Shown: positions 26,454 through 35,671, numbered from the stretch's first letter. The stretch is DNA of 64,000 bases from Streptomyces graminofaciens (GCF_030294945.1 NZ_AP018448.1:9024501-9088500), one strand, 5' to 3'. Notes: generated by a model from the sequence alone, not told the origin. A program made the numbers and translations.

Positions 26454-27434
26454 CTACCCCCGCAGGAAACTCACGATTCCCTCAGAGATTCCCTGCGCCG
26501 CCTTCTGCCTCCAGGCACCACTGGTCAACAGTGCCGCGTCATTGGTATCGCGCATGTTGCCGCACTCGATGAACACCTTGGGAACCGTTGACAGATTGAG
26601 ACCGCCCAGGTCCTGACGTGTGACGAGACCGGTACGTTCGCCAACATAGTTGGAGGGCGCGCTGCCCGTGGCGCGAACAAAATTGCCCGCGATGCGCTCG
26701 CCGAGTTCGCGTGAGGAGGCGACGATCGGCCTGGTGTCCGCCGCGCCCTTGTGCACCGAGCCCGGCAGGATCACATGGAAGCCGCGGTTGCCGGCCGCCG
26801 AGCCGTCCGCGTGGATGGAGACGACGGCGTCCGCCTTCGCCTCGTTGCCGATCCGGGCCCGCTCGTCGATGCACGGGCCCCACGCCCGGGCGCCGTCCTG
26901 GGTGAACTTCACCGTGGCGCCCTGCTGTTCGAGGATCGTCCGCACGCGCCGTGACACGTCCAGCGTGAACTTGGCTTCCGTGTAGCCGTTGTTGGTGGAC
27001 GTCCCCGTGGTGTCGCACTCCTTCATGCCCGTGCCGATGTTCACCTGGCGGTTGATCTCGGTGGTGTGCTGGAAGTTCCCCGGGTTGTGGCCCGGGTCGA
27101 TCACGACGACCTTGCCCTTGAGAGGGCCCGAGGCGGCGGGCCCGGAGGCGGAGGATCCCGACGGGGTAGGGCTCGCAGCCTTGGTCTCGTCCGCGTCCTT
27201 GGCGTCGTCCGAGGGGCTCGGGGTTGCCGAGGGCGCGGTCGTCGGGGTCGGGTGCGGTGACCTGCCCGCCGCGCTGTTCGTCCCGGATCCGTCGCCGGAG
27301 TCGCCCACCGCCTGCCAGACGCCCAGCCCGACCACCGCCCCCACCACGAGCGCGGCCACCGTCACGGTCAGCGGGCGGCGCAAGGGGGAACGGCGGGGCT
27401 GGGGCGGATCGAAGTCCGGGCCTACGTACGACAC
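26454..27434 (-). CDS. N-acetylmuramoyl-L-alanine amidase (Amidase_3)
   Basis: 326 residues from the GTG at 27434, which has AAGG eight bases upstream. A short cytoplasmic N-terminus leads a membrane helix (LTVTVAALVVGAVVGLGVW). A Ser/Pro/Thr-rich linker and the zinc amidase domain follow. Zinc-site elements are VVIDPGHNPG and AVVSIHADG, and IECGN holds the catalytic glutamate. The enzyme cuts the bond between MurNAc and L-alanine of the peptide stem, on the outer face of the membrane. There is no recognisable cell-wall-binding repeat. Confidence 0.9.
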   Translation of the reverse strand: MSYVGPDFDPPQPRRSPLRRPLTVTVAALVVGAVVGLGVWQAVGDSGDGSGTNSAAGRSPHPTPTTAPSATPSPSDDAKDADETKAASPTPSGSSASGPAASGPLKGKVVVIDPGHNPGNFQHTTEINRQVNIGTGMKECDTTGTSTNNGYTEAKFTLDVSRRVRTILEQQGATVKFTQDGARAWGPCIDERARIGNEAKADAVVSIHADGSAAGNRGFHVILPGSVHKGAADTRPIVASSRELGERIAGNFVRATGSAPSNYVGERTGLVTRQDLGGLNLSTVPKVFIECGNMRDTNDAALLTSGAWRQKAAQGISEGIVSFLRG

Positions 27435-27676
27435 GTCCGCCACCTTACGGGGCGGGCACCGGGGCCGCAGGAGGCCGCCCGCTCTCCGGGTGACAGCCCG
27501 CTGCCGCGAGGCGGATCGGCCCGGCCGTGCGCGGTGCCGCCGGACAGGACGGATATGTCCGCGGCAAGCGGATGGGCGCACCCGTCGTAGCGGGATAGAG
27601 TCGTTCCCTTACTGCTGGTTGTGGGGGCAGGGCTCGGCCGGGCGGTGGCGGGGCCCTGGGGGAGGGCCTGTCACAC

Positions 27677-29776
27677 ATGAGTCGTCGCTCCAACGGTTTG
27701 GTCGGTATCTGGGCCGAGGCCCAGCGGCAGCAGCAGCGCCAGTCGGAGGCGCGGGCCAGGCAGCAACGGGAGTACGAGCGACAGCAGCGCGCGTACCAGC
27801 GCGATCTGGCGCGCAACCAGCGTGAGCAGCAGCAGGCGTACCGGCAGCAGCGCGAGGCGGACGCCCGGCGGCGTACGGAGGAGCTGGACGCGCAGGTCGC
27901 CGTCCTGCAGGGGCTGTTGGCCGCCGGCTGCCGGGCCCCGGCGTTCCGGGCGGCCTCCCTGGCCCGCTCCGAGCGGCTGGAGCCCTTCGCCCCCGGTGTG
28001 CTCGCCCAGCCGGTGCCCATGCCCGACCCCAACCACTACCAGCCGCAGGGCGGCGGCTGGAGCGCGGCCCGGCGGGCCCAGGCCCAGGCCGAGGCGCGCG
28101 CCCGCTTCGAGCACGACTGGCACGCGGCCCAGGCCGCCGAGGCCCAGCGGCAGCGGCAACTCGCCCAGTACCAGCGGCAGTACCGGGAATGGGCCGACGC
28201 CCAGCTGGCGGAGATCCGCCGCCACAACGCGGGCATCACCGAGATGACGACGGCCCTGCGGGGCGGCACCGACCCGGAGACCGCCGTCGAGTACTTCTCC
28301 GCCGCCCTCTACGCCTCCGCCGCCTGGCCGGAGGGCTTCCCCCGCCAGGTGTCCGCGGCCTACGACGCGGCCGCCCGCCAGCTCGTCCTCGACTGGGAGC
28401 TGCCCCGTTTCGACGTCGTCCCCGAGGCGAAGGCGGTGAAGTACGTGTCCTCCACCGACCAGGAGAAGGAGACGGCCCGCCCGGTCACCCAGCGCCGCGC
28501 GCTGTACCGGGACGTGCTGGCCCAGTGCGTCCTGCTGGTCCTGCACGACCTCTTCGCGGCCGACGGCTTCGGCGCCCTGGAGTCGGTCGTGCTGAACGGC
28601 TTCGTCGACGACCACGACCCGGCCACCGGCCGCCGGACCCAGATCTTCCTGGCCACCGTCCTGGCCACGCGGCCGGTCTTCTCCGACCTGCACCTGGAAC
28701 AGGTGAACGCCGTCGACTGCCTCACGGACGGCCTCCGGGGCCAGCTCTCCGCCCGCCCGGACCAGCGGACCGCCGTACGACCGGGCCGCAGGCCGGACGA
28801 GGTGGGCAACGGCGTGGTCACCCACGGCGGCGACGAGGAGCCCGACCTGCTGGAGATGGACCCGCTCGCCTTCGAGTCCCTGGTCGCGGAACTGTTCCGG
28901 GCCATGGGCATGCAGGCGGTGACGACCGAGCGCTCGGGCGACGGTGGGGTCGACGTCGACGCCCTCGATCCCACCCCCATCCGGGGCGGCAAGATCGTCG
29001 TCCAGGTCAAGCGCTACCGCAACACCGTCCCGCCGACCGCCGTACGGGACCTGTACGGCACCGTCCAGGACGCCGGCGCCAACAAGGGCGTCCTGGTGAC
29101 GACGTCCAAGTTCGGCCCCGGCTCGCACACCTTCGCGAGCGGCAAGCCCCTGGAGCTCGTCTCCGGCACCGAACTCGTCGACCTGCTGCACCGGCACGGG
29201 CTGAGGGGGCGGCTGGGTGACGGTGGGTCCACCGGGTCGCGTGGGGTTCCGGCTCAGCGGCAACCCGACGAGGGGCGTACGGGCGGCACCGACGACCACA
29301 GCGTGCTGGGCATGTCCTGGTCCGGCCCGGTCGCCCTGGACGTCTGCGCGCTCGTCTGCCACGGCAACCGGGTGCTCAGCGACGACCACTTCGTCTTCTT
29401 CAACAACCTGCAGACCCCCGACGGCACGGTCCGCGCCCTGCCCGCCGCCGCGCCGGACAAGGCCGCGATCCGGGTCGCCTTCGACGCCCTCCCGGAGGGC
29501 GCCGACCGGCTCGTACTGGTGGCGGCGGTCGACCCGGCCGTCAACCCCGAGGCCGACCTGTCCGGCTTCACCGACGCCTGCATCCGCCTGCTGGACGCCG
29601 CCCGGACCGAACAGGGCCGGCTCGACGTCTCCGACGGCCGCGCGGGCGAGACGGCCCTGGTCCTCGGCTCGTTCCGCCGTCGCGCGGGCGGCGACTGGGA
29701 CTTCGTCCTCGGCGGCAAGGGCTACGGGGGCGGCCTGGAGGAGCTGGTCCAGGACTACGGCATCGTCGTGGCGTAG
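27677..29776 (+). CDS. Coiled-coil / Mrr-type nuclease / TerD fusion protein
   Basis: 699 residues in three parts. About 1-190 is Gln/Arg-rich coiled coil (REYERQQRAYQRDLARNQRE). A middle alpha/beta part follows. About 390-500 is an Mrr-type restriction nuclease of the PD-(D/E)XK fold: LAFESLVAELFRAMGMQAV, then ERSGDGGVDVDALD and IVVQVKRY, which supply the E, D and Q-x-K positions. About 540-698 is a TerD domain (VLGMSWSGPVALDVCALVCH, then LVLVAAVDPAVNPEADLSGF). TerD proteins belong to the tellurite/stress and phage-resistance system and bind calcium. Linking one to a methylation-type nuclease suggests a DNA-processing or defence role. No methylase lies nearby. Confidence 0.88.
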   Translation: MSRRSNGLVGIWAEAQRQQQRQSEARARQQREYERQQRAYQRDLARNQREQQQAYRQQREADARRRTEELDAQVAVLQGLLAAGCRAPAFRAASLARSERLEPFAPGVLAQPVPMPDPNHYQPQGGGWSAARRAQAQAEARARFEHDWHAAQAAEAQRQRQLAQYQRQYREWADAQLAEIRRHNAGITEMTTALRGGTDPETAVEYFSAALYASAAWPEGFPRQVSAAYDAAARQLVLDWELPRFDVVPEAKAVKYVSSTDQEKETARPVTQRRALYRDVLAQCVLLVLHDLFAADGFGALESVVLNGFVDDHDPATGRRTQIFLATVLATRPVFSDLHLEQVNAVDCLTDGLRGQLSARPDQRTAVRPGRRPDEVGNGVVTHGGDEEPDLLEMDPLAFESLVAELFRAMGMQAVTTERSGDGGVDVDALDPTPIRGGKIVVQVKRYRNTVPPTAVRDLYGTVQDAGANKGVLVTTSKFGPGSHTFASGKPLELVSGTELVDLLHRHGLRGRLGDGGSTGSRGVPAQRQPDEGRTGGTDDHSVLGMSWSGPVALDVCALVCHGNRVLSDDHFVFFNNLQTPDGTVRALPAAAPDKAAIRVAFDALPEGADRLVLVAAVDPAVNPEADLSGFTDACIRLLDAARTEQGRLDVSDGRAGETALVLGSFRRRAGGDWDFVLGGKGYGGGLEELVQDYGIVVA

Positions 29777-29872
29777 GGCCCGCTAGTGCTGTGCCCACAT
29801 AGGTTCACCCGGTTGGGGTCAGCGCGCTTGGACGTGCCGTGACGTCCGGTGCAGCGGCAGAATCTCCGCGTG

Positions 29873-30000
29873 ATGCAGAAAAAGCTCGACACGCTCTCGC
29901 AGATGATGGACGAGTACAGGGCCATGCCCTTCCCGAATGGGTTCCGCGGCCTGGACATTGAGGACCAGGACATGGTCATGCTCGACTCTGCGACGACTCG
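29873..30000 (+). pseudogene. Truncated small actinobacterial gene
   Basis: The frame gives MQKKLDTLSQMMDEYRAMPF then PNGFRGLDIEDQDMVMLDS, which looks like the N-terminal part of a Streptomyces protein family with DEYxAMPFPxGFRG...DMVxLDS. After about 29990 the sequence turns into the GC-rich intergenic repeat, and the usual C-terminal part is absent. The family recall is from memory, so the call is tentative. Confidence 0.4.
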
Positions 30001-30065
30001 ACCGCTGATAAGGAGCGCGGGGAAGTGCGCGAGCAACCACACAACGCACCCGCAGCCGCGGAGCA
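29997..30065. repeat. Dispersed intergenic GC-rich repeat, copy 3
   Basis: GCGCGGGGAAGTGCGCGAGC then AACCACACAACGCACCCGCA, an inverted relative of the blocks at 17455 and 23815. It replaces the 3' part of the truncated gene. Confidence 0.6.
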
Positions 30066-30081
30066 ACCGCTACCCGGCTGA

Positions 30082-31320
30082 TCATGACGCGACAAAAGCC
30101 AGCACCACGTTGTGCCCGCCGAACCCGAAAGCGTGGCTGACGGCGGTGCGTACGTCCTGTTCACGCGCCCGCTTCGTGACGCAGTCGATGTCGAACTCGG
30201 GCGCGGGCGCCTGAAGGTTCGCGATCGGTGGCACACACCGGTGCTGGATGGTCAGCACGGTGAGGGCCGCCTCGATGGCGCCGGCGGCGCCGAGGGTATG
30301 TCCGAGCACCCCCTTGGCCGCGGTGACACTGGGCCGGTGCGGCAGGACACGGGCGATGAGCGCGGCCTCGGTCGCGTCGTTGAGCGGGGTGGACGTGCCG
30401 TGCGCGTTGACGTGGTCCACGTCGTACGGGGCGAGGCCCGCCTCGTCGAGGGCGGTGCGCAGGGCCGCCTCCGCACCGGCGGCGCCCTCCGGCGGAGCGG
30501 TGGGGTGGTGGGCGTCGGAGGTGCTGCCGCACCCGGCGAGCAGGGCGCGGGGGCGGGCGCCCCGGGCGGCGGCGTCCGCGGCGCGTTCCAGGACCAGGAC
30601 GCCGGCGCCCTCGGCCATGACGAAGCCGTCGCGGTCGGGGGCGAACGGGCGGGACGCCCCTCCGATCTCGTCGGTCCGCTCGGACAGGGCGCCCATACGC
30701 CAGAAGCCCGTCACACTCATGCGGCTGATGGCGGCTTCGGCACCGCCCGCCAGCGCGATGTCGCACAGGTCGGCGGCGAGCAGATCGCGGGCCAGGGCGA
30801 TCGCGGTGGCTCCGGAGGCGCAGGCGGTGGAGGGTGCGAGGCCGACGCCCCGGGCGCGCAGGTCGATGGAGACCTCGCCGGCGGCCAGATTCGGAATGAT
30901 CATGGGGATGGAGAGGGGCGAGACCCGGTCGGGGCCGTACCGGTCGAGCCGCGCGCTCTGCTCCTCCCACTTCTCGGTGCCGCCCATGCCGCAGCCGATC
31001 ACCGTGGCCACGCGTGCCCCCGGCCAGGTCGCGGGGTCCAGGCCCGCGTCGCGCACCGCCTCACGGGCGGCGAGGACGGCGAGCCTGGCGAACCGGCCCA
31101 TGCGCCAGGACTTGCGGCCGACGGCGTGGTCGATGTCCTCCTCCCGCAGCGGGAGCCGGCAGGAGAAGTCCACGGGCAGACCGTCCAGGGCCGGGTGGCG
31201 GGCGGCGAGCGAGCGTCCCGCGCGGACCGCCTCCCAGGTGGCCTCGGCCCCTGCGCCGCCCGGAGTGACCAGACCCAGGCCGGTGACGGCGATCGGCGGC
31301 TTCGCCGGGGCCGGGGTCAT
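30082..31320 (-). CDS. FabF-type beta-ketoacyl-ACP synthase in the ole cluster
   Basis: 412 residues from the ATG at 31320, which overlaps the ACP stop (ATGA) and is therefore coupled to it. Catalytic residues: Cys167 in APSTACASGATA, His307 in VNAHGTSTPLND, Lys336 and His341 in AAKGVLGHTLGAAGAIEA. It condenses malonyl-ACP with an acyl chain. The usual chromosomal fab operon is not around it. With the ACP next to it and OleA beyond, it is likely to make or extend the acyl chain that OleA condenses. Three genes on this strand face OleB-OleC-OleD. I see no sign of a degenerate site. Confidence 0.92.
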   Translation of the reverse strand: MTPAPAKPPIAVTGLGLVTPGGAGAEATWEAVRAGRSLAARHPALDGLPVDFSCRLPLREEDIDHAVGRKSWRMGRFARLAVLAAREAVRDAGLDPATWPGARVATVIGCGMGGTEKWEEQSARLDRYGPDRVSPLSIPMIIPNLAAGEVSIDLRARGVGLAPSTACASGATAIALARDLLAADLCDIALAGGAEAAISRMSVTGFWRMGALSERTDEIGGASRPFAPDRDGFVMAEGAGVLVLERAADAAARGARPRALLAGCGSTSDAHHPTAPPEGAAGAEAALRTALDEAGLAPYDVDHVNAHGTSTPLNDATEAALIARVLPHRPSVTAAKGVLGHTLGAAGAIEAALTVLTIQHRCVPPIANLQAPAPEFDIDCVTKRAREQDVRTAVSHAFGFGGHNVVLAFVAS

Positions 31321-31634
31321 CGGCCCGCCGCCCCGGTCGGCGCGCGCAGCTCGTCGAGGTGGGCGGACACCTCGGCGAGCGTCGTGGTCCGGGTCGCGAG
31401 CTCGCCGTCGGCCTTCACGCCGAGGCTCTCTTCGAGGACCAGGATGAGTTCGGCCAGTGCGAGGGAGTCGAGTTCGAGCTGCTCCAGGGTGACGTCCGGC
31501 GACAGCTCGTCCTCGGGGATGCGGAAGGTGGAGGTGAGTGCGGCGCGGACGAGGTCGTAGGTGTCGCTGTCGGGGAAGTCGGTGATGTCGGTGGAGGCGG
31601 TGATGTCGAGAGCGGCAGTGGCGGAGTCGTTCAT
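31317..31634 (-). CDS. Acyl carrier protein
   Basis: 105 residues. The phosphopantetheine serine is Ser57 in the motif LELDSLALAEL, followed by the helix III acidic stretch ILVLEESLGVKADGE. It is longer than the FAS ACP by an N-terminal extension (SATAALDITASTDITDF). It sits between oleA and the ketosynthase, with the ketosynthase start overlapping its stop. It probably carries the acyl chain used by the cluster. Confidence 0.9.
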   Translation of the reverse strand: MNDSATAALDITASTDITDFPDSDTYDLVRAALTSTFRIPEDELSPDVTLEQLELDSLALAELILVLEESLGVKADGELATRTTTLAEVSAHLDELRAPTGAAGR

Positions 31635-31682
31635 GGGTGCGTTCGTTCCTTGCGTGGGCGCGGTCCTGGGCGGTGGGTGCCG

Positions 31683-32765
31683 TCAGGCGGGGTCGGGGTG
31701 CCACTCCATGAGGAGCAGTCCGGCGGAGGCTCCGCTGGCGAGACCGATGAAGGCCACCAGGTCACCGGGGTGCAGCCTGTCCTTCTCGGCGGCCTCGACG
31801 AGTTGCAGGGGCAGACTTCCGGTGGCGACATTGCCGTAGCGGGGGAAAGTGACCATGGCCCTGTCGCGGGCGATGCCGGTGGAGTCCAGGATGGCGTGGG
31901 TGAAGGGGACCGACGGCTGGTGCACGCAGACGAGATCGAGTTCGCCGGGTTCGCGGCCCCACTCGCGCAGCGCGTCCATGGCCTCCTTCTCCATCCCCGT
32001 GAACGAGGCGGCCAGGGCCTGGGAGTCGAAGCGGAGGGCGGTCACCGAAGCACCCGGTGAGAAGTACGGGTTGGTGACCGTGGCCGCCCGCCAGCCGGCC
32101 GAGTTGGCGAAGGAGCGGATGCCGAGCAGCCCGGCGCGGTCGCTCGCCTCCAGCAGCAGCGCGGCCCCCAGGTCGCCGAGGGTGAAGGCGGGTAGCCGCA
32201 GGGCGAGTTCGTCGCGGTCGCGTACCGGGAGGCGGGAGAGCGCGCTGCCCCGCTCGCCGGTGACGATGAGCACACGGCGGTAACGGCCCGCCCTGATCAG
32301 CGCGTCGGCGATCTCCACAGCGTTGAGGACGCCGTTGCAGGCGTTTTTGACATCGAACACCGGTGCGGTGACGCCAAGTTGGTCGGCCACGACATGGGCG
32401 GTGGCGGGCTCCTCCAGGTCCTCGCTCGCGGAGGCGAAGACGAGCAGGTCCACGGCTTCGGGGCCGAGGCCGCACTCGTCGAGGAGACGCCGGGCGGCAG
32501 CCGCCGCCAGGTCGGAGGGCCAGGCGTCGGCGGGCGCCACGCGGCGCTCCTCGAAGCCGTACATCTGCCGCAGCAGCCCGGGCCGCAGGTGGAGACCGGG
32601 GTTCCGGGACCGAATCTCGTCCTCGATCTCCGTGCCGGACTGACGGCCTTCGGGCACATGGACGGCGACCCGGCGGATCGTGCTGTGGCGGGGCTCTGTC
32701 AGCGAAGCCAACGGAGTCATCGAAGCAATCGAAACCATAGGAGTCATCGGAGTATTCGGAGTCAT
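31683..32765 (-). CDS. oleA: OleA-like acyl-CoA/ACP condensing enzyme
   Basis: 360 residues from the ATG at 32765. The thiolase fold of OleA/KAS III: Cys143 in VKNACNGVLNA, His282 in VHQPSVPF, Asn312 in RYGNVATGSLP, which form the catalytic triad. EDLEEPATA holds Glu119/Glu118, which match the extra active-site glutamate of OleA. OleA joins two acyl thioesters head-to-head to give a 2-alkyl-3-ketoacid. Linked OleB, OleC and OleD support the assignment. The N-terminus before about residue 28 is low-complexity (repeated MTP and ATGACTCC units), and internal starts at M7 or M10 are possible. Confidence 0.85.
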   Translation of the reverse strand: MTPNTPMTPMVSIASMTPLASLTEPRHSTIRRVAVHVPEGRQSGTEIEDEIRSRNPGLHLRPGLLRQMYGFEERRVAPADAWPSDLAAAAARRLLDECGLGPEAVDLLVFASASEDLEEPATAHVVADQLGVTAPVFDVKNACNGVLNAVEIADALIRAGRYRRVLIVTGERGSALSRLPVRDRDELALRLPAFTLGDLGAALLLEASDRAGLLGIRSFANSAGWRAATVTNPYFSPGASVTALRFDSQALAASFTGMEKEAMDALREWGREPGELDLVCVHQPSVPFTHAILDSTGIARDRAMVTFPRYGNVATGSLPLQLVEAAEKDRLHPGDLVAFIGLASGASAGLLLMEWHPDPA

Positions 32766-33001
32766 CGAGATCGTGTCGCCTCCGCGGCGCCGGCCGCAGT
32801 CGTCGTCAAGTGCCGCCGACGACAGCCCGGTCGGTGTCGAGTGCCAGCGGCGGCGGCCCGGGTCAGTGAAGTGAGCGGAAGCGGCGCACCGCAAACGGGC
32901 TCGGGCCCGGACCCACTCGTTGGAGTGATCATGGACACCGGCTTCATCCCTGGGGGTTAAGCGCGGCAGGGCACTGACCCACCGGGGCCCACAATGCTCC
33001 G
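32766..33001. promoter_or_regulatory. Divergent promoter region of the ole cluster, with a 9-residue leader frame
   Basis: A 236-base gap between divergent oleA and oleB that must hold both promoters. It contains a tiny frame at 32931-32960 (ATG to TAA, MDTGFIPGG) with GGAG about six bases before its ATG, upstream of oleB. Whether it is translated is unknown. Confidence 0.4.
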
Positions 33002-33937
33002 GTGTCGCTGACCGAGGCCGAACTCCCTTATCCCGACTATGACTTCGCCCCCCACTGGTTCGAGCACGTCGAACACGGTGGTGCGCGTCAGCACTACCTC
33101 GACGAGGGGGAGGGCGCCCCGCTGCTCATGCTGCACGGCAACCCCAGCTGGAGCTACATGTGGCGGCATCTGGTGCGGGACCTGCGCGCCGACCACCGGT
33201 GCATCGTCCCCGACCACATCGGCATGGGCCGGTCCGACCGCCCCGACGAGTCCGTCTACGCCTACACCGCTGCCACCCGCCTGGCGGACCTGGAGCGTCT
33301 GGTGCGGCACCTGGTGACCGAACGGGGCCTGCCGTCCCGGGGCTGGACCCTGGTCGGCCACGACTGGGGCGGAATCATCGGCATGGCCGCGGCGCGCCGC
33401 CGGCCCGCATGGCTGTCCCGCATCGTCATGCTCAACTCCGCGGCCTTCCCGCTGCCGCCCGGCCACCGCCTGCCGTGGTACCTGCGGCTGATCCGCGGCG
33501 GAGGCCGCCCGCCGGCCTGGTTCACGCACCGCACCAACGCCTTCGCCCTGGCCGCGTCCCGCCTGGGGGTGACGACCGCGCTGCCCGCGCCGGTACGCCG
33601 TGCCTATGTGGCCCCGTATCGCGACAGGCGTCAGCGGCTGGCGGTGCTGCGGTTCATCCAGGACATCCCGCTGACCTCCGCCGACCCGGCGTGGCCGCTG
33701 ATCGACGTGGGCCCCGTCGAGGCACCGGAGATGTCAGCACTGCCCATGCTGGTGTGCTGGGGCGGCCGGGACCCGGTCTTCGACCACCGCTTCCTCGCCG
33801 AGTGGCTGCGCCGCTTCCCCGCCGCCGAGGTGCAACTGTTCCCCCACGCCGGGCACTTCGTCCAGGAGGACGCCCGCGAGGAAGTCATCGCCCAGGTGCG
33901 GGAGTTCCTCGGCCGTTCCACGGAAGGGCGGAGCTGA
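33002..33937 (+). CDS. oleB: OleB-like beta-lactone decarboxylase (haloalkane-dehalogenase fold)
   Basis: 311 residues starting at a GTG. The fold and motifs are those of the haloalkane dehalogenase/OleB group: HGNPSWSYMW at 45-54, nucleophile Asp121 in LVGHDWGG, and the C-terminal histidine in FPHAGHFVQED. The N-terminal part (HWFEHVEHGGARQHYLDEG) is typical. OleB splits the cis-beta-lactone made by OleC into an olefin and CO2. It starts the coupled oleBCD operon, three bases before oleC. Its presence separates this locus from lipstatin-type lactone clusters, which lack OleB. Confidence 0.85.
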   Translation: MSLTEAELPYPDYDFAPHWFEHVEHGGARQHYLDEGEGAPLLMLHGNPSWSYMWRHLVRDLRADHRCIVPDHIGMGRSDRPDESVYAYTAATRLADLERLVRHLVTERGLPSRGWTLVGHDWGGIIGMAAARRRPAWLSRIVMLNSAAFPLPPGHRLPWYLRLIRGGGRPPAWFTHRTNAFALAASRLGVTTALPAPVRRAYVAPYRDRRQRLAVLRFIQDIPLTSADPAWPLIDVGPVEAPEMSALPMLVCWGGRDPVFDHRFLAEWLRRFPAAEVQLFPHAGHFVQEDAREEVIAQVREFLGRSTEGRS

Positions 33938-33940
33938 GCC

Positions 33941-35671
33941 ATGTCGTCCCCCACCGAGTCCCCCAACACAACCTCCGTGGCCGACACGGGAGTCGGGCTG
34001 CTGGGCCGACTCGCGCACTGGCGGCGGTCCACGCCCACCGATGTCGTACTCGACACGTTCGGAGGCCGGCACCGGGAACGGATCACGTACGCAGGTCTGT
34101 ACGCCCGCTGCCTGCGCACGGCGGACGCGTTGGCCGCCGCGGGCATCGGGCCGGGGACGCGTGCGGTGGTGATGACCCGCCGCCCGATGGACCTGCTCAC
34201 CACGGTGTACGCGCTGTCCGCCCTCGGGGCCTGCGCCGTGCTGATCGACCCCGGGCTGCCCCGTGAGGCGCTGCGCCGGTGTCTGGAGGAGGTCGCCCCG
34301 CAGGCATTCGTGGGAGAACCGCTCGCCCATGCGGCACGCGTGCTGCGCCGCTGGGCACCCGGTGTACGCACACTGGTCTCCACCGGAACCGGCCCAGGGC
34401 CCTGGCCGACGATCGCCACCCTGGCCCGTACGGCACCGCGTACGTCGTCGACCGCCACCGACGACTGCACGGCCCTGATCGCCTATACCTCGGGCTCCAC
34501 GGGCACACCGAAGGGCGTCGTCTACACCAACGAACAGCTGGTGCGTCAGTGCGCCGCCACGGGCGACGTGCTCGGCGCGCGGCCCGGAACCGCGATGCTC
34601 GTCGGTTTCCTGCCCTTCGCCCTGGGCGGCCCGGCGCTCGGGGTCACCGTGGTCATCCCCCGGATGGACTTCCGCAGACCGGGCCGGGCTCGCCGTGACA
34701 ACCTGCTCCGGGCGGTGACGGCGACGAACGCGACCTGTCTGCTCGGCTCCCCGGCACTCATGACCGTGGTCGCCGGAGACGGCCGCGAGGAAGCGGCCCT
34801 CGCCGGCGTACGGTCGGTCGCCACGTTCGGCGCCCCGCTGGAGTACGGCCTCCTGGACCGCCTCACCGCCACGCTGTCCGACGAGGCCGTGATCCGCAGT
34901 GTGTACGGCGCCACCGAGAGCCTTCCCGTGAGCGCGGTCGACGGCGCGGACCTGCGCGCCGCGCGCGCCGCGTCCGAAAGGGGCGGCGGTCGGTGCGTGG
35001 GCCGGCCGGTGCCGTCCATGCGGGTGGAGATCATCCCGGCCGACGCCGGACCGATCGCCCACTGGTCCGAGGTCGAGCCGCTGTCCGCACACGTCGTCGG
35101 CGAGATCACCGTACGCGGCCCATCGGTCAGCCGGACCTACTACGGCCGCCCGCACGCCGACACCCAGGCGAAGATCCCCGAAGGCCGCCACGTCTGGCAC
35201 CGCACGGGCGACCTCGGCCACACGGACGACCAAGGCAACCTCTGGTACTGCGGACGCAAGATCCACGCCGTCCCCACCACCGACGGCCCCCTCTACACCG
35301 AATGCGTCGAACCGGCCTGCAACACGGTCGCCGGCGTCCGCCGCACCGCACTGGTCGACGCCGGCGACGACCGGCACACCCTGCCCACGCTGTGCGTGGA
35401 AACCGACGGCCCGCGCCGCGGCGCCGAGCGAAGCCGGATCGTCACGGACCTGCGCCGGACCCTCGCCACGCTGGAACGCGGTGCCCAGGTCCGGGCGATC
35501 GTCTTCCATCCCACCGGGTTCCCCGTCGACATCCGCCACAACTCGAAGATCGAGAGGGGCACGCTCGGCCGGTGGGCACGGCGTCGTCTGGCGGGGGAAG
35601 CCATGGCGGCGGGGACGGCGGAGGGCCCCATGACCACGGAGAACCCCGAGAGCCCGGAAGGCCCCGAGTGA
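33941..35671 (+). CDS. oleC: OleC-like beta-lactone synthetase (AMP-dependent)
   Basis: 576 residues. ANL-superfamily motifs: AYTSGSTGTPKG at 181-191, YGATES for adenylation, HRTGDLG and GRK, and the C-terminal RHNSKIERGTLG with the conserved lysine. OleC enzymes activate a beta-hydroxy acid with ATP and close it to a beta-lactone instead of forming a CoA thioester. No carrier domain is fused. It follows oleB by three bases and its stop overlaps the oleD start. The last 20 residues are low-complexity Glu/Pro/Ser. Confidence 0.87.
   Translation: MSSPTESPNTTSVADTGVGLLGRLAHWRRSTPTDVVLDTFGGRHRERITYAGLYARCLRTADALAAAGIGPGTRAVVMTRRPMDLLTTVYALSALGACAVLIDPGLPREALRRCLEEVAPQAFVGEPLAHAARVLRRWAPGVRTLVSTGTGPGPWPTIATLARTAPRTSSTATDDCTALIAYTSGSTGTPKGVVYTNEQLVRQCAATGDVLGARPGTAMLVGFLPFALGGPALGVTVVIPRMDFRRPGRARRDNLLRAVTATNATCLLGSPALMTVVAGDGREEAALAGVRSVATFGAPLEYGLLDRLTATLSDEAVIRSVYGATESLPVSAVDGADLRAARAASERGGGRCVGRPVPSMRVEIIPADAGPIAHWSEVEPLSAHVVGEITVRGPSVSRTYYGRPHADTQAKIPEGRHVWHRTGDLGHTDDQGNLWYCGRKIHAVPTTDGPLYTECVEPACNTVAGVRRTALVDAGDDRHTLPTLCVETDGPRRGAERSRIVTDLRRTLATLERGAQVRAIVFHPTGFPVDIRHNSKIERGTLGRWARRRLAGEAMAAGTAEGPMTTENPESPEGPE

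Noticed and set aside
31014..31560. Plus-strand frames across the ketosynthase and ACP genes
   Set aside because: Shadow frames of two strongly recognised genes; no ribosome binding sites.
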